Source: Pseudomonadota bacterium (GTDB lineage: Bacteria > Desulfobacterota > Binatia > Binatales > Binataceae). From it: a stretch of DNA of 64,000 nucleotides. The stretch is taken from assembly GCA_021323945.1 (NCBI GenBank), contig JAJPKA010000006.1:1-64000 (forward strand). Direction: 5' to 3'. The position numbers and the translations under genes were made by a program. Each line of letters begins with the position of its first letter. The first letter of the stretch is position 1. Of the stretch, positions 7,707-16,979 are shown piece by piece. The notes under the pieces are model-generated. The model was not told the origin of the DNA. It was given only the letters and a program-made list of their open reading frames with translations, and did no database searches.

Positions 7707-9770
7707 ATGATTACATGTCCCGAATGCGGCCAGGACACTGACGACGACGCCAAGTTCTGCGATCGCTGCGGCCAAGGCCTGGCGTCGGGCGTTGAGCATC
7801 AGACAACTAATTTGCTGGCACCGCTGGCGCCCGATACTCAGCTCGCGGGTGGGTATCGCATCACAGCACTGCTCAGTAGTACCGCGCTTGAAAATCGCTA
7901 TCGCGCGATCCGCATCAACGACCAGCAGCTTGTGCAGTTGCGCGAACGAGCTCGACCCTTGTCAGAATTCGCAGGCCACAGCGCCGCCGAAGACTCAGCC
8001 GTCGAAGACCCAGCGGGACCGCGAGCCAAAACTGCAGAACTACGGTTGAACCGTCCAGCCGATTCGGCACCGACACACGGTTCGAGCGAGCATGACCTGC
8101 AGCCTCCACACGTTGACAGTGCTACCGGCAAACAACCCGAAGATAATGGACAGTCTACGACTGCTTCATCTGGTGAGCAAAATGCCGGTCTAATTGAGTC
8201 GAGCGATGATGCCGGCTTCCACTTACTGACTGAAGCAATTGACGAAGCCGATTCCGCCAGCGCTGCGCCGCATGAGACCCTCGCTCTGGAGCCCGCTCCG
8301 CAGGCGGAAAAGATTACTCCTGATGGCAATTCGTCGGCTCAGGATGAAGACAATGATCAACTCCGCCGAGGTGACGACCTGGGCGACGTCTTTGGTCGAG
8401 TTCTGGCACTCTCGATGACGCTCAATCATCCGGCGTTTCAGAAAGCGATAGGAGGCTTTGTTGAAGGCGGCCGCGCGTATCTGGTGTATCCCGATGAGGA
8501 GCTCCAGCCGCTTTCACGGCGTAGCGGCGGGTTGCGAATGGAGGAAAGCGAGGCCTTGCACCTCGCGATTCAAATTTGTCAGGCAGTTAGCTTCATCCAT
8601 CGCCGGGGCCTGAGGGTGAACGACATCTGCCCGGACTCCGTGGCTTATGGTGCTGATCATCGGGTTAAACTGACGAGTCTTGACTATATCAGCAACGATG
8701 ATGAATTGCAGAGTGAGCCAATATTCAATGACGGCTATACTGCGCCTGAAATTTATCGTGGCAAGAAGGCCGACAAACGGGCCGATATCTTCTCGATCGG
8801 GGCTCTGCTTTACAGCTGCATCACAGGTGAGCGGCTCGACAGCGAAAGCTGGCGTGAGGAAGCCGGTCCGATTCGTTTTTATCCCCCTCACGTCGTAACT
8901 CCCGCCTTGGAGCGCGCCATCAGGCGTGCCCTGCAGTTTGACCCCGCTGCGCGATGGCCGAACGTCGACGCCTTTAAAAACGAACTGGTGAAACTGGCAT
9001 CCACCGTCTGTGTACAAGCAGCAGCGCTGACCGACGTCGGCAGGGTGCGCGAGCACAACGAAGATTCGGTCCTGGCATTCGAATGTAGGCACGATTCTCT
9101 GGTCAGCCCCAGGCAAACGTTCCTTTACGCGATCGCTGATGGAATGGGTGGGGCAGAAGCTGGCGAAGTCGCCAGCGCAATTGCGATCCAGACAATCCAG
9201 GATTATGTTGAAGAGAAGCTGGCCGGCTCAGCAAACGTTGAGTTAAGTGCGACTTTGCAAGAAGCCCTCGAACAGGCCAATTCAAAGATAGTCGCTTACC
9301 AAGCTAGCCACCCTGACACTCGCAATATGGGCTCCACCGCGGTAGCCGCCCTGATCGTTCCACCCCAGGCGGCTATTGCCTGGGTGGGTGACAGCCGCGC
9401 GTACATCTTTGATGGGCGCGGTTTGCGACAGCTCAGCAAAGATCACTCATTGGTTCAGCGCCTGATCGAGATCGGCCAGATTTCACCCGAGGAAGCGCGT
9501 CATCACGAACACAAAAACGTGATTACGAGGTCGCTTGGGGCTCGAGCCACCGGGCCAGCGGGCGCCGAGTCAATCTCGATGCGGCTTAGGCGTGGTGACC
9601 GGCTTCTGCTATGTAGTGACGGACTGACAACGCATGTCGAGGATGGGCAGATTGAGGAAATTCTGCGCCGCAATTCCGATTCGGAATCTGCAGCGCTCGA
9701 ATTGGTGGTAGCGGCAAATGCTGGAGGAGGCACCGATAATATCTCCGTGGTGGTTGTAACAGCCCATTGA
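7707..9770 (+). CDS. Zinc-ribbon pseudokinase fused to PP2C-family Ser/Thr phosphatase
   Basis: 687-residue protein in three parts. Residues 4-23 form a zinc ribbon (CPECG, then CDRCG). A kinase-like domain follows, with an acidic, low-complexity insert of about 130 residues splitting its N-lobe. It has lost the glycine loop (LLSSTALENRYRA), the ATP Lys (LVQLRERA) and the Lys and Asn of the catalytic loop (RVNDICPDSVAY, about 300), and reads LDYI where DFG is expected, so it is probably a pseudokinase. From about residue 435 comes a complete PP2C domain with EHNEDS, ADGMGGAEAGE, MGSTAVAAL, WVGDSRAYIF, SDGL and GGTDNISVVVV, keeping all the metal-binding Asp residues. The phosphatase should therefore be active. 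It sits between two intact kinase genes, so it probably reverses their phosphorylation. GGGAG precedes the ATG by about 15 bases. Confidence 0.88.
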   Translation: MITCPECGQDTDDDAKFCDRCGQGLASGVEHQTTNLLAPLAPDTQLAGGYRITALLSSTALENRYRAIRINDQQLVQLRERARPLSEFAGHSAAEDSAVEDPAGPRAKTAELRLNRPADSAPTHGSSEHDLQPPHVDSATGKQPEDNGQSTTASSGEQNAGLIESSDDAGFHLLTEAIDEADSASAAPHETLALEPAPQAEKITPDGNSSAQDEDNDQLRRGDDLGDVFGRVLALSMTLNHPAFQKAIGGFVEGGRAYLVYPDEELQPLSRRSGGLRMEESEALHLAIQICQAVSFIHRRGLRVNDICPDSVAYGADHRVKLTSLDYISNDDELQSEPIFNDGYTAPEIYRGKKADKRADIFSIGALLYSCITGERLDSESWREEAGPIRFYPPHVVTPALERAIRRALQFDPAARWPNVDAFKNELVKLASTVCVQAAALTDVGRVREHNEDSVLAFECRHDSLVSPRQTFLYAIADGMGGAEAGEVASAIAIQTIQDYVEEKLAGSANVELSATLQEALEQANSKIVAYQASHPDTRNMGSTAVAALIVPPQAAIAWVGDSRAYIFDGRGLRQLSKDHSLVQRLIEIGQISPEEARHHEHKNVITRSLGARATGPAGAESISMRLRRGDRLLLCSDGLTTHVEDGQIEEILRRNSDSESAALELVVAANAGGGTDNISVVVVTAH

Positions 9771-9776
9771 ACCCCC

Positions 9777-12152
9777 ATGTCCGACACCAACCAAACCGCC
9801 CTGTCGCCACCGGCTAGTTCTTCCGGACCCCTTGGTTCCGGGGTCATTTTGCAGCAACGATATCGGATCGAGCGTCTGCTGGGTGGCGGCGGAATGGGCA
9901 GGGTCTATCTGGCTCGTGACCAACGCCTGTCCAACCGCCCCTGTGCCATCAAAGAGATGGTCGACCATTTCATCGATCCCCAGCAGCGTCTGGAAGCAAA
10001 CGAATACTTTGCGCGCGAGGCCGATACGCTCGCCCAGCTGAAGCACTCGGCGATTCCGGCTATCACCGACCGCTTTGACCACCAAAACCGTCACTACCTG
10101 GTGATGGAATATGTCGAGGGCCGAAACCTGGAAGAAGAGCTGGTGGCGCGTGGCGGGCCCCTGCCGGAAGGATTGGTCATCGACATCGCGCGCCAGCTGT
10201 GCGATGTCTTGGGCTACTTACACGGCTTGACACCACCAATTATTTACCGTGATCTCAAGCCGTCGAACGTGATGCTCACCTCAAGCGGGAGGGTTGTACT
10301 GGTCGATTTCGGTATAGCCCGCCTGTTCAAGGCGCAGCGTAAGGGCACAATGATTGGTACGCTCGGCTTTGCGCCGCCCGAGCAGTATCAAGGAATCGCC
10401 GATCCGCGCAGCGACCTCTACTCACTGGGCGCCACACTACATTACATTCTGACGGGTCGCGACCCGGAAAAATTCCCGCCCTTCAGTTTTCCACCAGTAC
10501 GCGAGCTGCGACCAGGTGTCTCCAGTAATTTGGCTGGTGCGATCGATCGCGCACTTAGTTACGAGATGGCCGACCGCCCTGCGAATGTCCAGGAATTCCG
10601 CGACATGCTGCTTTATGGGCGCGGATTGGGTACTGGAATTCGCCAGGTGAGTTCTCGCGGTGGGACTGCTGGCCTGACCATCCGGCCCAGACCGCCAGAA
10701 GACGATGACTTTGCTCCACCCCTCCCGCACCTGAAGAAGAGCGCGATGCGACGCGCTGCCGGGTGGTTGGCAACTCTAATCGTGCTTGCAGGTATCGCGT
10801 TCGGCGCGACCTATGTCTACAACGATCCTGACCTGCAACGTCAATTGGGGGTAACCGAATACATCAACCAATTGCCGTGGAAGCGTGCCGAGCTGATCGC
10901 GAAAGCCCGCGCTCGACCCTTGGTGTTCAAGAATCTGTCACTTTGTTTATCCACGCGCTCGGGCGAACCAGTCAGCGGGCCCAGAACCACTTTCACCGAT
11001 ACCGAACTGTCAAGCAATCGATATCTGAAATGGCAAGCGTCGTTTAAAAATGCATTGGCCGGTTTAGACAGTCAACAGAGTCACATCGAAGCTCGAATTT
11101 TCGATCCCAAAGGCGTCGAGATCGCGAAAAGCGACGATCAGCAGTTCATAGGGCCTGCTCAAACCGCCGTTGATTTCAGTGGAGTGGCGATGATGCCTGA
11201 TACGGGCAGCGTCGCGATTGGTAATTACAAAATCGCGCTGTATTCCTCCGACCAGTTACTTGGGCAACAACAATTTTCAGTCTCAGAAGATCTCGCCGCC
11301 AAAGCGGCTGCAGCCCGTGCCAAAGCTGAAGCCGCCGCCGCAGCGCGAGCCGCAGAAGCTCGACGCGAGGAAGAGGCTCGGCGAATTGCGATGCTGCAGG
11401 AACGAATGCGTCGGCCGCTGCAACTCCAACAAATTGTCTTTCTCAACACCACCAAGGACGGAACCGCTCTCTCCTCACCGACCACTGTCTTTAGTCTGTC
11501 GAAAGTTTTGTTCGTTGGATGGCGAGTGACCTTTACCAATCGCCTCTATGGCCTGAATAGCAATCGCTATGAGGTGGACGCGGCATACGTGGCGCCGGAC
11601 GGTAGTACGCTTGGCAGCGTTCAGGATGTACAGGTGGTCAGCGCCAACGATCCGCGCGTGGTGTTCACTGGCCGAGTTGGAAACTCGGCAGGCGGTGCCT
11701 TTTTGCCCGGAAAATACACTGTCAACTTTTATCTTAACGGCCAGTACTTCGCCAAGAAGAGTTTCACCGTTGTCAATGACGCTGGCATTCCTTATGCCGG
11801 TGCCGGGGGGACAGTGGCGAGCAGCGCCCCGTCTTCCAACGCAATCGGACTCGAGATGCCGTTGCTCGCCAGCGGTACAATTCAAGGCTTAGCCGGCCAT
11901 GATTCCCTACCGATGGAACTGCGCCTGCGACCGCAGCCTAACGGTTTTTTACACGGTGAGATGGTAGTACATCTGAGCGGCTATGGCGTTACCCCGCTGG
12001 AAGGCTTCGTCCGCGGTAATCGACTCCAGTTCGAAGTCCCTTACGGGGCGGATACGTTCTTCTTCGAGGGACGACGCGATCGCGATTTGCTCAGCGGTAC
12101 ATTCCACTCCAACACCGGCCAGTCTGGCAGCTGGGAAACTCATGCTGATTGA
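9777..12152 (+). CDS. Transmembrane Ser/Thr protein kinase with duplicated extracytoplasmic region
   Basis: 791-residue receptor-like kinase. The cytoplasmic kinase domain (about 28-275) is intact: LLGGGGMGRVYLA, AIKEM, YRDLKPSNVML, VDFGIARL and FAPPEQY. After a Pro-rich stretch there is one membrane helix (about 328-350, WLATLIVLAGIAFGATYV). The outer part holds two similar beta-rich units (about 376-502 and 545-672), each ending in a G-(N/K)-Y-(K/T) strand and an F-(S/T)-V strand. A charged Ala/Arg/Glu helix (about 503-545) separates them, and a further beta-rich unit follows (about 680-791). No PASTA repeats are present. It starts 6 bases after the phosphatase gene, so the pair is probably co-translated. 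The outer region is the likely signal input of the island; its ligand is unknown. Confidence 0.88.
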   Translation: MSDTNQTALSPPASSSGPLGSGVILQQRYRIERLLGGGGMGRVYLARDQRLSNRPCAIKEMVDHFIDPQQRLEANEYFAREADTLAQLKHSAIPAITDRFDHQNRHYLVMEYVEGRNLEEELVARGGPLPEGLVIDIARQLCDVLGYLHGLTPPIIYRDLKPSNVMLTSSGRVVLVDFGIARLFKAQRKGTMIGTLGFAPPEQYQGIADPRSDLYSLGATLHYILTGRDPEKFPPFSFPPVRELRPGVSSNLAGAIDRALSYEMADRPANVQEFRDMLLYGRGLGTGIRQVSSRGGTAGLTIRPRPPEDDDFAPPLPHLKKSAMRRAAGWLATLIVLAGIAFGATYVYNDPDLQRQLGVTEYINQLPWKRAELIAKARARPLVFKNLSLCLSTRSGEPVSGPRTTFTDTELSSNRYLKWQASFKNALAGLDSQQSHIEARIFDPKGVEIAKSDDQQFIGPAQTAVDFSGVAMMPDTGSVAIGNYKIALYSSDQLLGQQQFSVSEDLAAKAAAARAKAEAAAAARAAEARREEEARRIAMLQERMRRPLQLQQIVFLNTTKDGTALSSPTTVFSLSKVLFVGWRVTFTNRLYGLNSNRYEVDAAYVAPDGSTLGSVQDVQVVSANDPRVVFTGRVGNSAGGAFLPGKYTVNFYLNGQYFAKKSFTVVNDAGIPYAGAGGTVASSAPSSNAIGLEMPLLASGTIQGLAGHDSLPMELRLRPQPNGFLHGEMVVHLSGYGVTPLEGFVRGNRLQFEVPYGADTFFFEGRRDRDLLSGTFHSNTGQSGSWETHAD

Positions 12153-12183
12153 GACGGTGAGATAGCCCCACACAATTGAGGGA

Positions 12184-13056
12184 ATGGCTACCAACGTATC
12201 TCGCGAGAAGCTGTTGTTTTATGCGATAGCGGGTGGGCTCGGTGGACTGGGCGCATGGGCCGCGGCTGAGCCTTTCATGGGTATTCGAAGCCCCTGGGCC
12301 CGAGATCTCATACTTGGGGCAATTGTTGGTCTATTCATCGCTTCCTTTCTTGCCTCTATTGAGGCTCTCAGCGTCGGCCAATGGCGGCAAGTCGCGCGTG
12401 GTGTGAAATGGGGCGCAATCATCGGGATTTTTGGGGGGGCTGTGGCCTTGGTGCTTGCCGAAGCAGCGTTCGATGTTCTGGGCGGTCTCAACGGGCGAAT
12501 CCTCGGTTGGGGTGTGGGCGGACTGCTGGTCGGACTCGGAGTAGGCTCCGCCACCCGCTCTAACGCTCGACGTCGCAACGGTGCGATCGGGGGAATGGTG
12601 GGTGGAGCACTGGGTGGCCTTTGCTACCAGGCCCTGACGGTTACTTTCCCCCAGGCTTTCGGTCGCGCGATCGCCATAGTTATCTTAGGTGCACTGATTG
12701 GTTTCTTCATCGGATTGGTGAGCGAATTGCTCAAGCGCGGATGGCTCATGGTCGTGCGGAGTCAGAGCCGCAACGCTCGCGAAGGACGCGAGTATCCGCT
12801 CACGAAACCCGTAACGGTCGTTGGACGGGCGGAGGAAAGCGATATCGGCCTGTTCGGTGACCCGACAGTGCTCGCGCGTCATGCGATCTTTCGCAACGAG
12901 GGCAGAACTTTCTTCGTGAGCCCGACCAGTGGTGCTCAGGTTTTTGTTAATCGCCAGCCAGTGCACGGGCGATATGCTTTAAAGAGTGGCGATCGCGTCG
13001 AAGTGGGTGGGACGCTGTTTTTGTTCCGTGAACGCACTCAAGCACCGCAAAGTTAG
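12184..13056 (+). CDS. Glycine-rich membrane protein with cytoplasmic FHA domain
   Basis: 290 residues. The first 190 are Gly/Ala-rich and hydrophobic with about five to six membrane segments (for example LGAIVGLFIASFLASI and ALGGLCYQALTV), and small-residue packing like Gly-zipper proteins. After a basic stretch, an FHA domain occupies about 200-288 (VVGRAEESDIGL, LARHAIF, QVFVNRQPV). The third FHA domain of the island is thus tied to the inner membrane and could recruit a phosphorylated partner there. SRRHA and SLNGT are less well conserved here than in the other two, so phosphothreonine binding may be weaker. It begins 31 bases after the membrane kinase. Confidence 0.8.
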   Translation: MATNVSREKLLFYAIAGGLGGLGAWAAAEPFMGIRSPWARDLILGAIVGLFIASFLASIEALSVGQWRQVARGVKWGAIIGIFGGAVALVLAEAAFDVLGGLNGRILGWGVGGLLVGLGVGSATRSNARRRNGAIGGMVGGALGGLCYQALTVTFPQAFGRAIAIVILGALIGFFIGLVSELLKRGWLMVVRSQSRNAREGREYPLTKPVTVVGRAEESDIGLFGDPTVLARHAIFRNEGRTFFVSPTSGAQVFVNRQPVHGRYALKSGDRVEVGGTLFLFRERTQAPQS

Positions 13057-13171
13057 ACTGGCCAGCCGCTTGAACACTCCGTGTAAAAGTTCTTTGCATC
13101 TGGTCACCGGCCGCTCGCGCAACGCGCCCTGGGATGACAGCGGCTGCAGACGGCTCCCAATCGAGCAGCTT

Positions 13172-13924
13172 TTGCAGCTTCTCAGCTGCGCCGTGTCGGG
13201 ATTTGTCTTGGTTATGTTGGCCAGTTCGTGCGCTTCCACCAGCGAACGAATGGAGCCGCTGAGCTCCGTCCAGACTTTGCAGTATTATCCATACCTGGTC
13301 AAAGGGTATGAGAATACGTATCCCAAGCGGCGTGTGATGGTCTTGAGCGCAGTTGACGCACGCGATTTCAAGGATAACTCGGGTGCCGCTCATACGGCCA
13401 ACAACGGAAATCCGGCAATCGGCGTGGTTCGTGACAAAAGCGGCGAAATCCTTCAACGCCTCTATGGTCCGCGCCTGGAACCTTTGGTGCAGGATTCAAT
13501 CGCCCAAGCCGCGAGGGAAGCCGGAATGATGTCCTTTACCTCGAATGTGCCTCTACGCGAGGCCCTGAGCTCCCGCCAGGCTGAATACGTAATCTATCCC
13601 AAGATCGCCCGCTTTTGGGTAGATAAGCACCGTGGACCTGACAACCCTGGGGGAGCGACATGGTTTGCTACTGCCGAGGTCGCGCTGGACGTAGTGGTCT
13701 ATAAAGCACCTTTCGACGTTCCGTTCTGGCAGGGTGAAAGTGACGCCACTTATGACGACCCACCTCCTCCGGTCGCTGGCGTGGTTCCGCAAGACGAAAC
13801 TGAGATTTACGACGACCCCGGCCAGGTTCTCTCCGTTGGCCTCACGCGGGCAGCGGCGGGCATCTTCAAGCGTCAAGATCTGCGCACGCTCATTGCCGAA
13901 GATTCGGTCACCCCGCATCAGTAA
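13172..13924 (+). CDS. Predicted lipoprotein closing the phospho-signalling island
   Basis: The frame contains a hydrophobic segment ending in a lipobox (VLVMLASSC), so the product is probably a lipoprotein of about 230 residues after processing. I do not recognise the family. The body has alternating beta/alpha character with several Tyr and Pro residues, and a helical segment PLVQDSIAQAAREAG. The start is uncertain: TTG 13172 puts the Cys at residue 20, TTG 13094 and an ATG at 12986 inside the FHA gene are also in frame, and none has a good ribosome binding site. It follows the membrane FHA gene closely on the same strand and is the last gene of the row. By position it could be a partner of the kinase outer region. 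Confidence 0.6.
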   Translation: MQLLSCAVSGFVLVMLASSCASTSERMEPLSSVQTLQYYPYLVKGYENTYPKRRVMVLSAVDARDFKDNSGAAHTANNGNPAIGVVRDKSGEILQRLYGPRLEPLVQDSIAQAAREAGMMSFTSNVPLREALSSRQAEYVIYPKIARFWVDKHRGPDNPGGATWFATAEVALDVVVYKAPFDVPFWQGESDATYDDPPPPVAGVVPQDETEIYDDPGQVLSVGLTRAAAGIFKRQDLRTLIAEDSVTPHQ

Positions 13925-14275
13925 AGCGTGCCGTCAGTTTTTTCCGCCATCACTCGCCCGTTGCTCCACATCGTTTTGATGCTTCGTAGCTCGCAGCTGG
14001 GCCAATATTTTGCCCGTGGCCGTAATCCTCTTTGCGGCGTTCGACTAATCCGTGACAGCTTCCGCAATTCGGGCGTCTTCACCTGATTGGTGATTAGTGG
14101 CCTCACAGGCGTCCCGGCATCAGTTTACTGGGCCGCGTGATTCACGATCCGCGTAAAGCCTTGAACACTGGTGGTAGACGCCCTACCCCCGAACCGTCGC
14201 GAACGCCCAAGGCCCCAGCGAAGACGACCACCGCTTGGTTAGCACATGGGAACCAGCTGGAAGACACCATCCTAC
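13925..14275. other. Intergenic region between convergent genes
   Basis: 351 bases between the end of the lipoprotein gene and the end of pstS. A minus-strand frame (13918-14106) ends in a stretch faintly like the C-terminal strand of an amidohydrolase (MWSNGRVMAEKTDG), which could be a decayed remnant, but this is too weak to annotate. No hairpin with a T-run was found. Confidence 0.3.
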
Positions 14276-15325
14276 CTAGCTCGCGGGAATAATGATCGTC
14301 GACAGAGCATTGAGTTCCCGGGAAATCACCGTCTCGGGTAAGGGAGCATAGTTGAGAGACGTCGCGTCTTTCTGACCGTCAGTCAGCGCCCATCTGAGAA
14401 ACCTGACAATTGCCTGTCCAGTCGCCCGATCTTTTTGGACCTTATAGACCAAAAGCCAGGTAAATGAGGAAATTGGATAGGAACGTGGACCGGGAGCGTC
14501 AGTGATTGACACGCGGAAATCCGCTGGCATGTTGGCCGAAGCACCCGACGCCGCTTCGGTTACACCGTCAAGGGTGGGCACTATCCATTTGCCATCGTGG
14601 TTCAAGACCGTCGCCACTGGGATGTGGTTGGTCAGGGCGTAGGTCAGTTCGACGTAACCGATGGCACCCGGCGTTTGCTGCACAAGACCGGTCACGCCTT
14701 CGCTGCCTTTGCCACCGAGTCCCACAGGCCATCTTAGAGCCGTACCACGCCCGACCTGGCTACGCCAGTCAGGGCTGACCTTACTCAGATAATCCGAGAA
14801 GATATAAGTGGTTCCGCTGCCATCGGATCGATGTACCACCTGAATCGGCTCAGCAGGAAAGCGCACGCCAGGATTCAAACTAACAATTCTAGGATCGCTC
14901 CATTTGGTAATACGCCCAAGATAAATGTCTGCGATCACCGGACCGCTCAATCGGATATTCTGAGCCTTCAGTTCGGGGAGATTGTACATCAGCACCACTG
15001 CACCCAGTACCGATGGAAAATGTAAGACAGCACCGGGCATGGCTTTTAGCTGTTCGTCATTAAGTGGAGCGTCGCTGGCACCAATATCCACAGTGCGATT
15101 GCGCAGCATCATTATGCCACCGCCGGAACCAATCGATTGATAGTTAAAGCGAACCTCTGGCTCAACTTTCGTGTAATCGTCAAACCATTTAGAGTAAATC
15201 GGGTAGCCAAATGTTGATCCGGCACCGTTGATCAGTAATCGACTCAGACCTGTTTCATTGAGCATCAAGACTAATACCAGGACAAAGCCGACCCGCATTG
15301 CGACGGATAGCCCAAGCTTTCGCAT
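14276..15325 (-). CDS. pstS: Phosphate-binding protein PstS
   Basis: Periplasmic phosphate-binding protein of 349 residues. An N-terminal hydrophobic segment (AMRVGFVLVLVLML) after MRKLG is a signal peptide. The mature part starts with the family motif INGAGSTFGYPIYSKWF. It carries YQSIGSGGGI, IGASDAPL and HRSDGSGTTYIF, whose Ser, Asp, Arg and Thr side chains bind phosphate in characterised PstS proteins. ATG 15325 is chosen because AGGAAAGGAT lies just upstream; the frame remains open to 15388. pstC, pstA, pstB, phoU and phoBR are not adjacent, so it is a solitary copy. No convincing Pho box was found upstream. Confidence 0.92.
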   Translation of the reverse strand: MRKLGLSVAMRVGFVLVLVLMLNETGLSRLLINGAGSTFGYPIYSKWFDDYTKVEPEVRFNYQSIGSGGGIMMLRNRTVDIGASDAPLNDEQLKAMPGAVLHFPSVLGAVVLMYNLPELKAQNIRLSGPVIADIYLGRITKWSDPRIVSLNPGVRFPAEPIQVVHRSDGSGTTYIFSDYLSKVSPDWRSQVGRGTALRWPVGLGGKGSEGVTGLVQQTPGAIGYVELTYALTNHIPVATVLNHDGKWIVPTLDGVTEAASGASANMPADFRVSITDAPGPRSYPISSFTWLLVYKVQKDRATGQAIVRFLRWALTDGQKDATSLNYAPLPETVISRELNALSTIIIPAS

Positions 15326-15614
15326 TCCGTATCCTTTCCTCAAGCGTTGAAGCTCCTTGCAAAGCTGACCAATGTGACTTTCGACCACATCGGAGAGGCC
15401 ATCTTTGGGAGATTCGTGAGTGTCATATCGCTGCGAGCATGGTAGCGCCTGCGATGAACAAACGCCGAGCCTTGCTGTTAAGGTTGGATTAAAAAATGAT
15501 TGTGGTTCACCTAATTGTGTTTGAGTTGCCGGCGGCCATCGGGGGACAGTCCCACTTTATCAGGCAAATACGAAAAATTTATTGGAATTGGCGGACGATC
15601 GTTCGTGGAACCCG

Positions 15615-16784
15615 TCAAATGACGCCACTGCTCCGCAACTGCGCGACCGCCTCGGCATCATAGCCGAGTTCGCGCAGAACAGATTCGGTGCTTGAGCCTT
15701 TCTCCGGCGTCGGCATTCGCAGAGACCATGGAGTACGGCTCAGCTCGACCGCCTGGCCGAGGAGCTGCTGGCGTCCGAGGGTAGGATGGTCGATCTCGCG
15801 GGCGATACGCAGATGCTGAACCTGTGGATCAGCAAAGACCTGGTCGATCCGGTATATCGGGCCACAGGGCACCCCCGCCGCATTGAGGCGATCGATCCAA
15901 TGTTCAGACGGTTGGGTCCGTGTGATTTTCTCAATTTCCTGATTAAGCTGGTCTCGATTGCGGAGCCGGGCTCTTCCGCTCGAGTAATCAGGATTTTTTA
16001 TCAAGTGCTCCGCTTTTAGCGCCTTGCATAGACGTCCGAACAGGTCATTTCCCGATGCTGCTATATTTATGTGTCCGTTGGCTGTGGCGAACACTCCGGT
16101 GGGAACTGCTGTGGGATGATTGTTGCCAGCCTGCTCAGGTATTTCTCGATTAAGTAGCCATCGCGCCGCCTGGAAATCTAGCAGTGCAATCTGCGCGGCC
16201 AGCAGCGATGTTTGCACCCACTGGCCCTGACCAGACTGCTCCCGCTCCAGCAGCGCAATTAAAATGCCCATTGCGCAGAAGACCCCGGCACTGACATCGG
16301 CCACCGCGATTCCAGCGCGGACTGGGCCTTGTCCTGGCAGGCCGGTTATCGACATCAAACCACCCATCCCCTGCGCAATCTGATCCAGCCCTGGTCGGTC
16401 TCTGTACGGACCGTCCTGGCCAAACCCGGAAATGCTAGCGTAAACGAGGCGCGGGTTTATCTCGCGTAGCCGCAGGTAGTCGATGCCCAGCCTAAATTTT
16501 ACGTCCGGCCGGTAATTTTCGACCAACACGTCCGCCTGCGCAACGAGGCGTTTCAGGATCTCGATCCCTTGCGGATGTTTCAGATTAAGGGTGATGCTGC
16601 GCTTATTGCGATGGAGGTTCTGAAAGTCGGGACTGTTTCGAGAGCCGACTTCAGCGGTTTCCTCAGGCGCCTCGACCTTTATGACGTCAGCGCCCCAATC
16701 CGCAAGTTGCCTGACAGCCGTGGGGCCGGCGCGCGCTCGGGTGAGATCGATTACCTTGAAGCGAGATAGCGGTAATGCAGCCAT
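15615..16784 (-). CDS. Type III (CaiB/BaiF) CoA-transferase
   Basis: 389-residue enzyme of the formyl-CoA transferase/carnitine-CoA transferase family, which moves CoA between carboxylic acids through a glutamyl- or aspartyl-type anhydride. Family landmarks are KVIDLTRARAGP at the N-terminus, GADVIKVEAP, NYRPDVKFRLGIDY and ASISGFGQDGPY. The catalytic Asp lies in VADVSAGVFCAMG, so this single-gene protein should be active alone. It stands apart from the two-gene sets in the window and is transcribed away from the SDR gene. AGGAT precedes the ATG. The substrate cannot be told from sequence; L-carnitine, oxalate, 2-methylacyl and other acids are all known in the family. Confidence 0.88.
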   Translation of the reverse strand: MAALPLSRFKVIDLTRARAGPTAVRQLADWGADVIKVEAPEETAEVGSRNSPDFQNLHRNKRSITLNLKHPQGIEILKRLVAQADVLVENYRPDVKFRLGIDYLRLREINPRLVYASISGFGQDGPYRDRPGLDQIAQGMGGLMSITGLPGQGPVRAGIAVADVSAGVFCAMGILIALLEREQSGQGQWVQTSLLAAQIALLDFQAARWLLNREIPEQAGNNHPTAVPTGVFATANGHINIAASGNDLFGRLCKALKAEHLIKNPDYSSGRARLRNRDQLNQEIEKITRTQPSEHWIDRLNAAGVPCGPIYRIDQVFADPQVQHLRIAREIDHPTLGRQQLLGQAVELSRTPWSLRMPTPEKGSSTESVLRELGYDAEAVAQLRSSGVI

Positions 16785-16979
16785 ATCCTATTGCGCCGGC
16801 TCCCTTATTGTCTGTAAGTCGCACGGCTGAGCGCCGCGATTGTCGTACTTATAGCGGAATCCTCAGCGAGCTTCATTAGATGTTGCGGCACGGTTGCAGC
16901 GACCCGATCGCTGAAGTAACCCAAGATCGGTTGGGGAAAGTATTATCCACATTTGATTGACGAGGTTCGAGGTACCGGA

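Noticed and set aside
13918-14106. Possible amidohydrolase C-terminal remnant on the minus strand
   Set aside because: Only about 20 residues look suggestive; too short and too weak to call a pseudogene.
15326-15614. Pho box upstream of pstS
   Set aside because: Only a single TGTCAT-like half site (near 15420) on the wrong spacing; no direct repeat.
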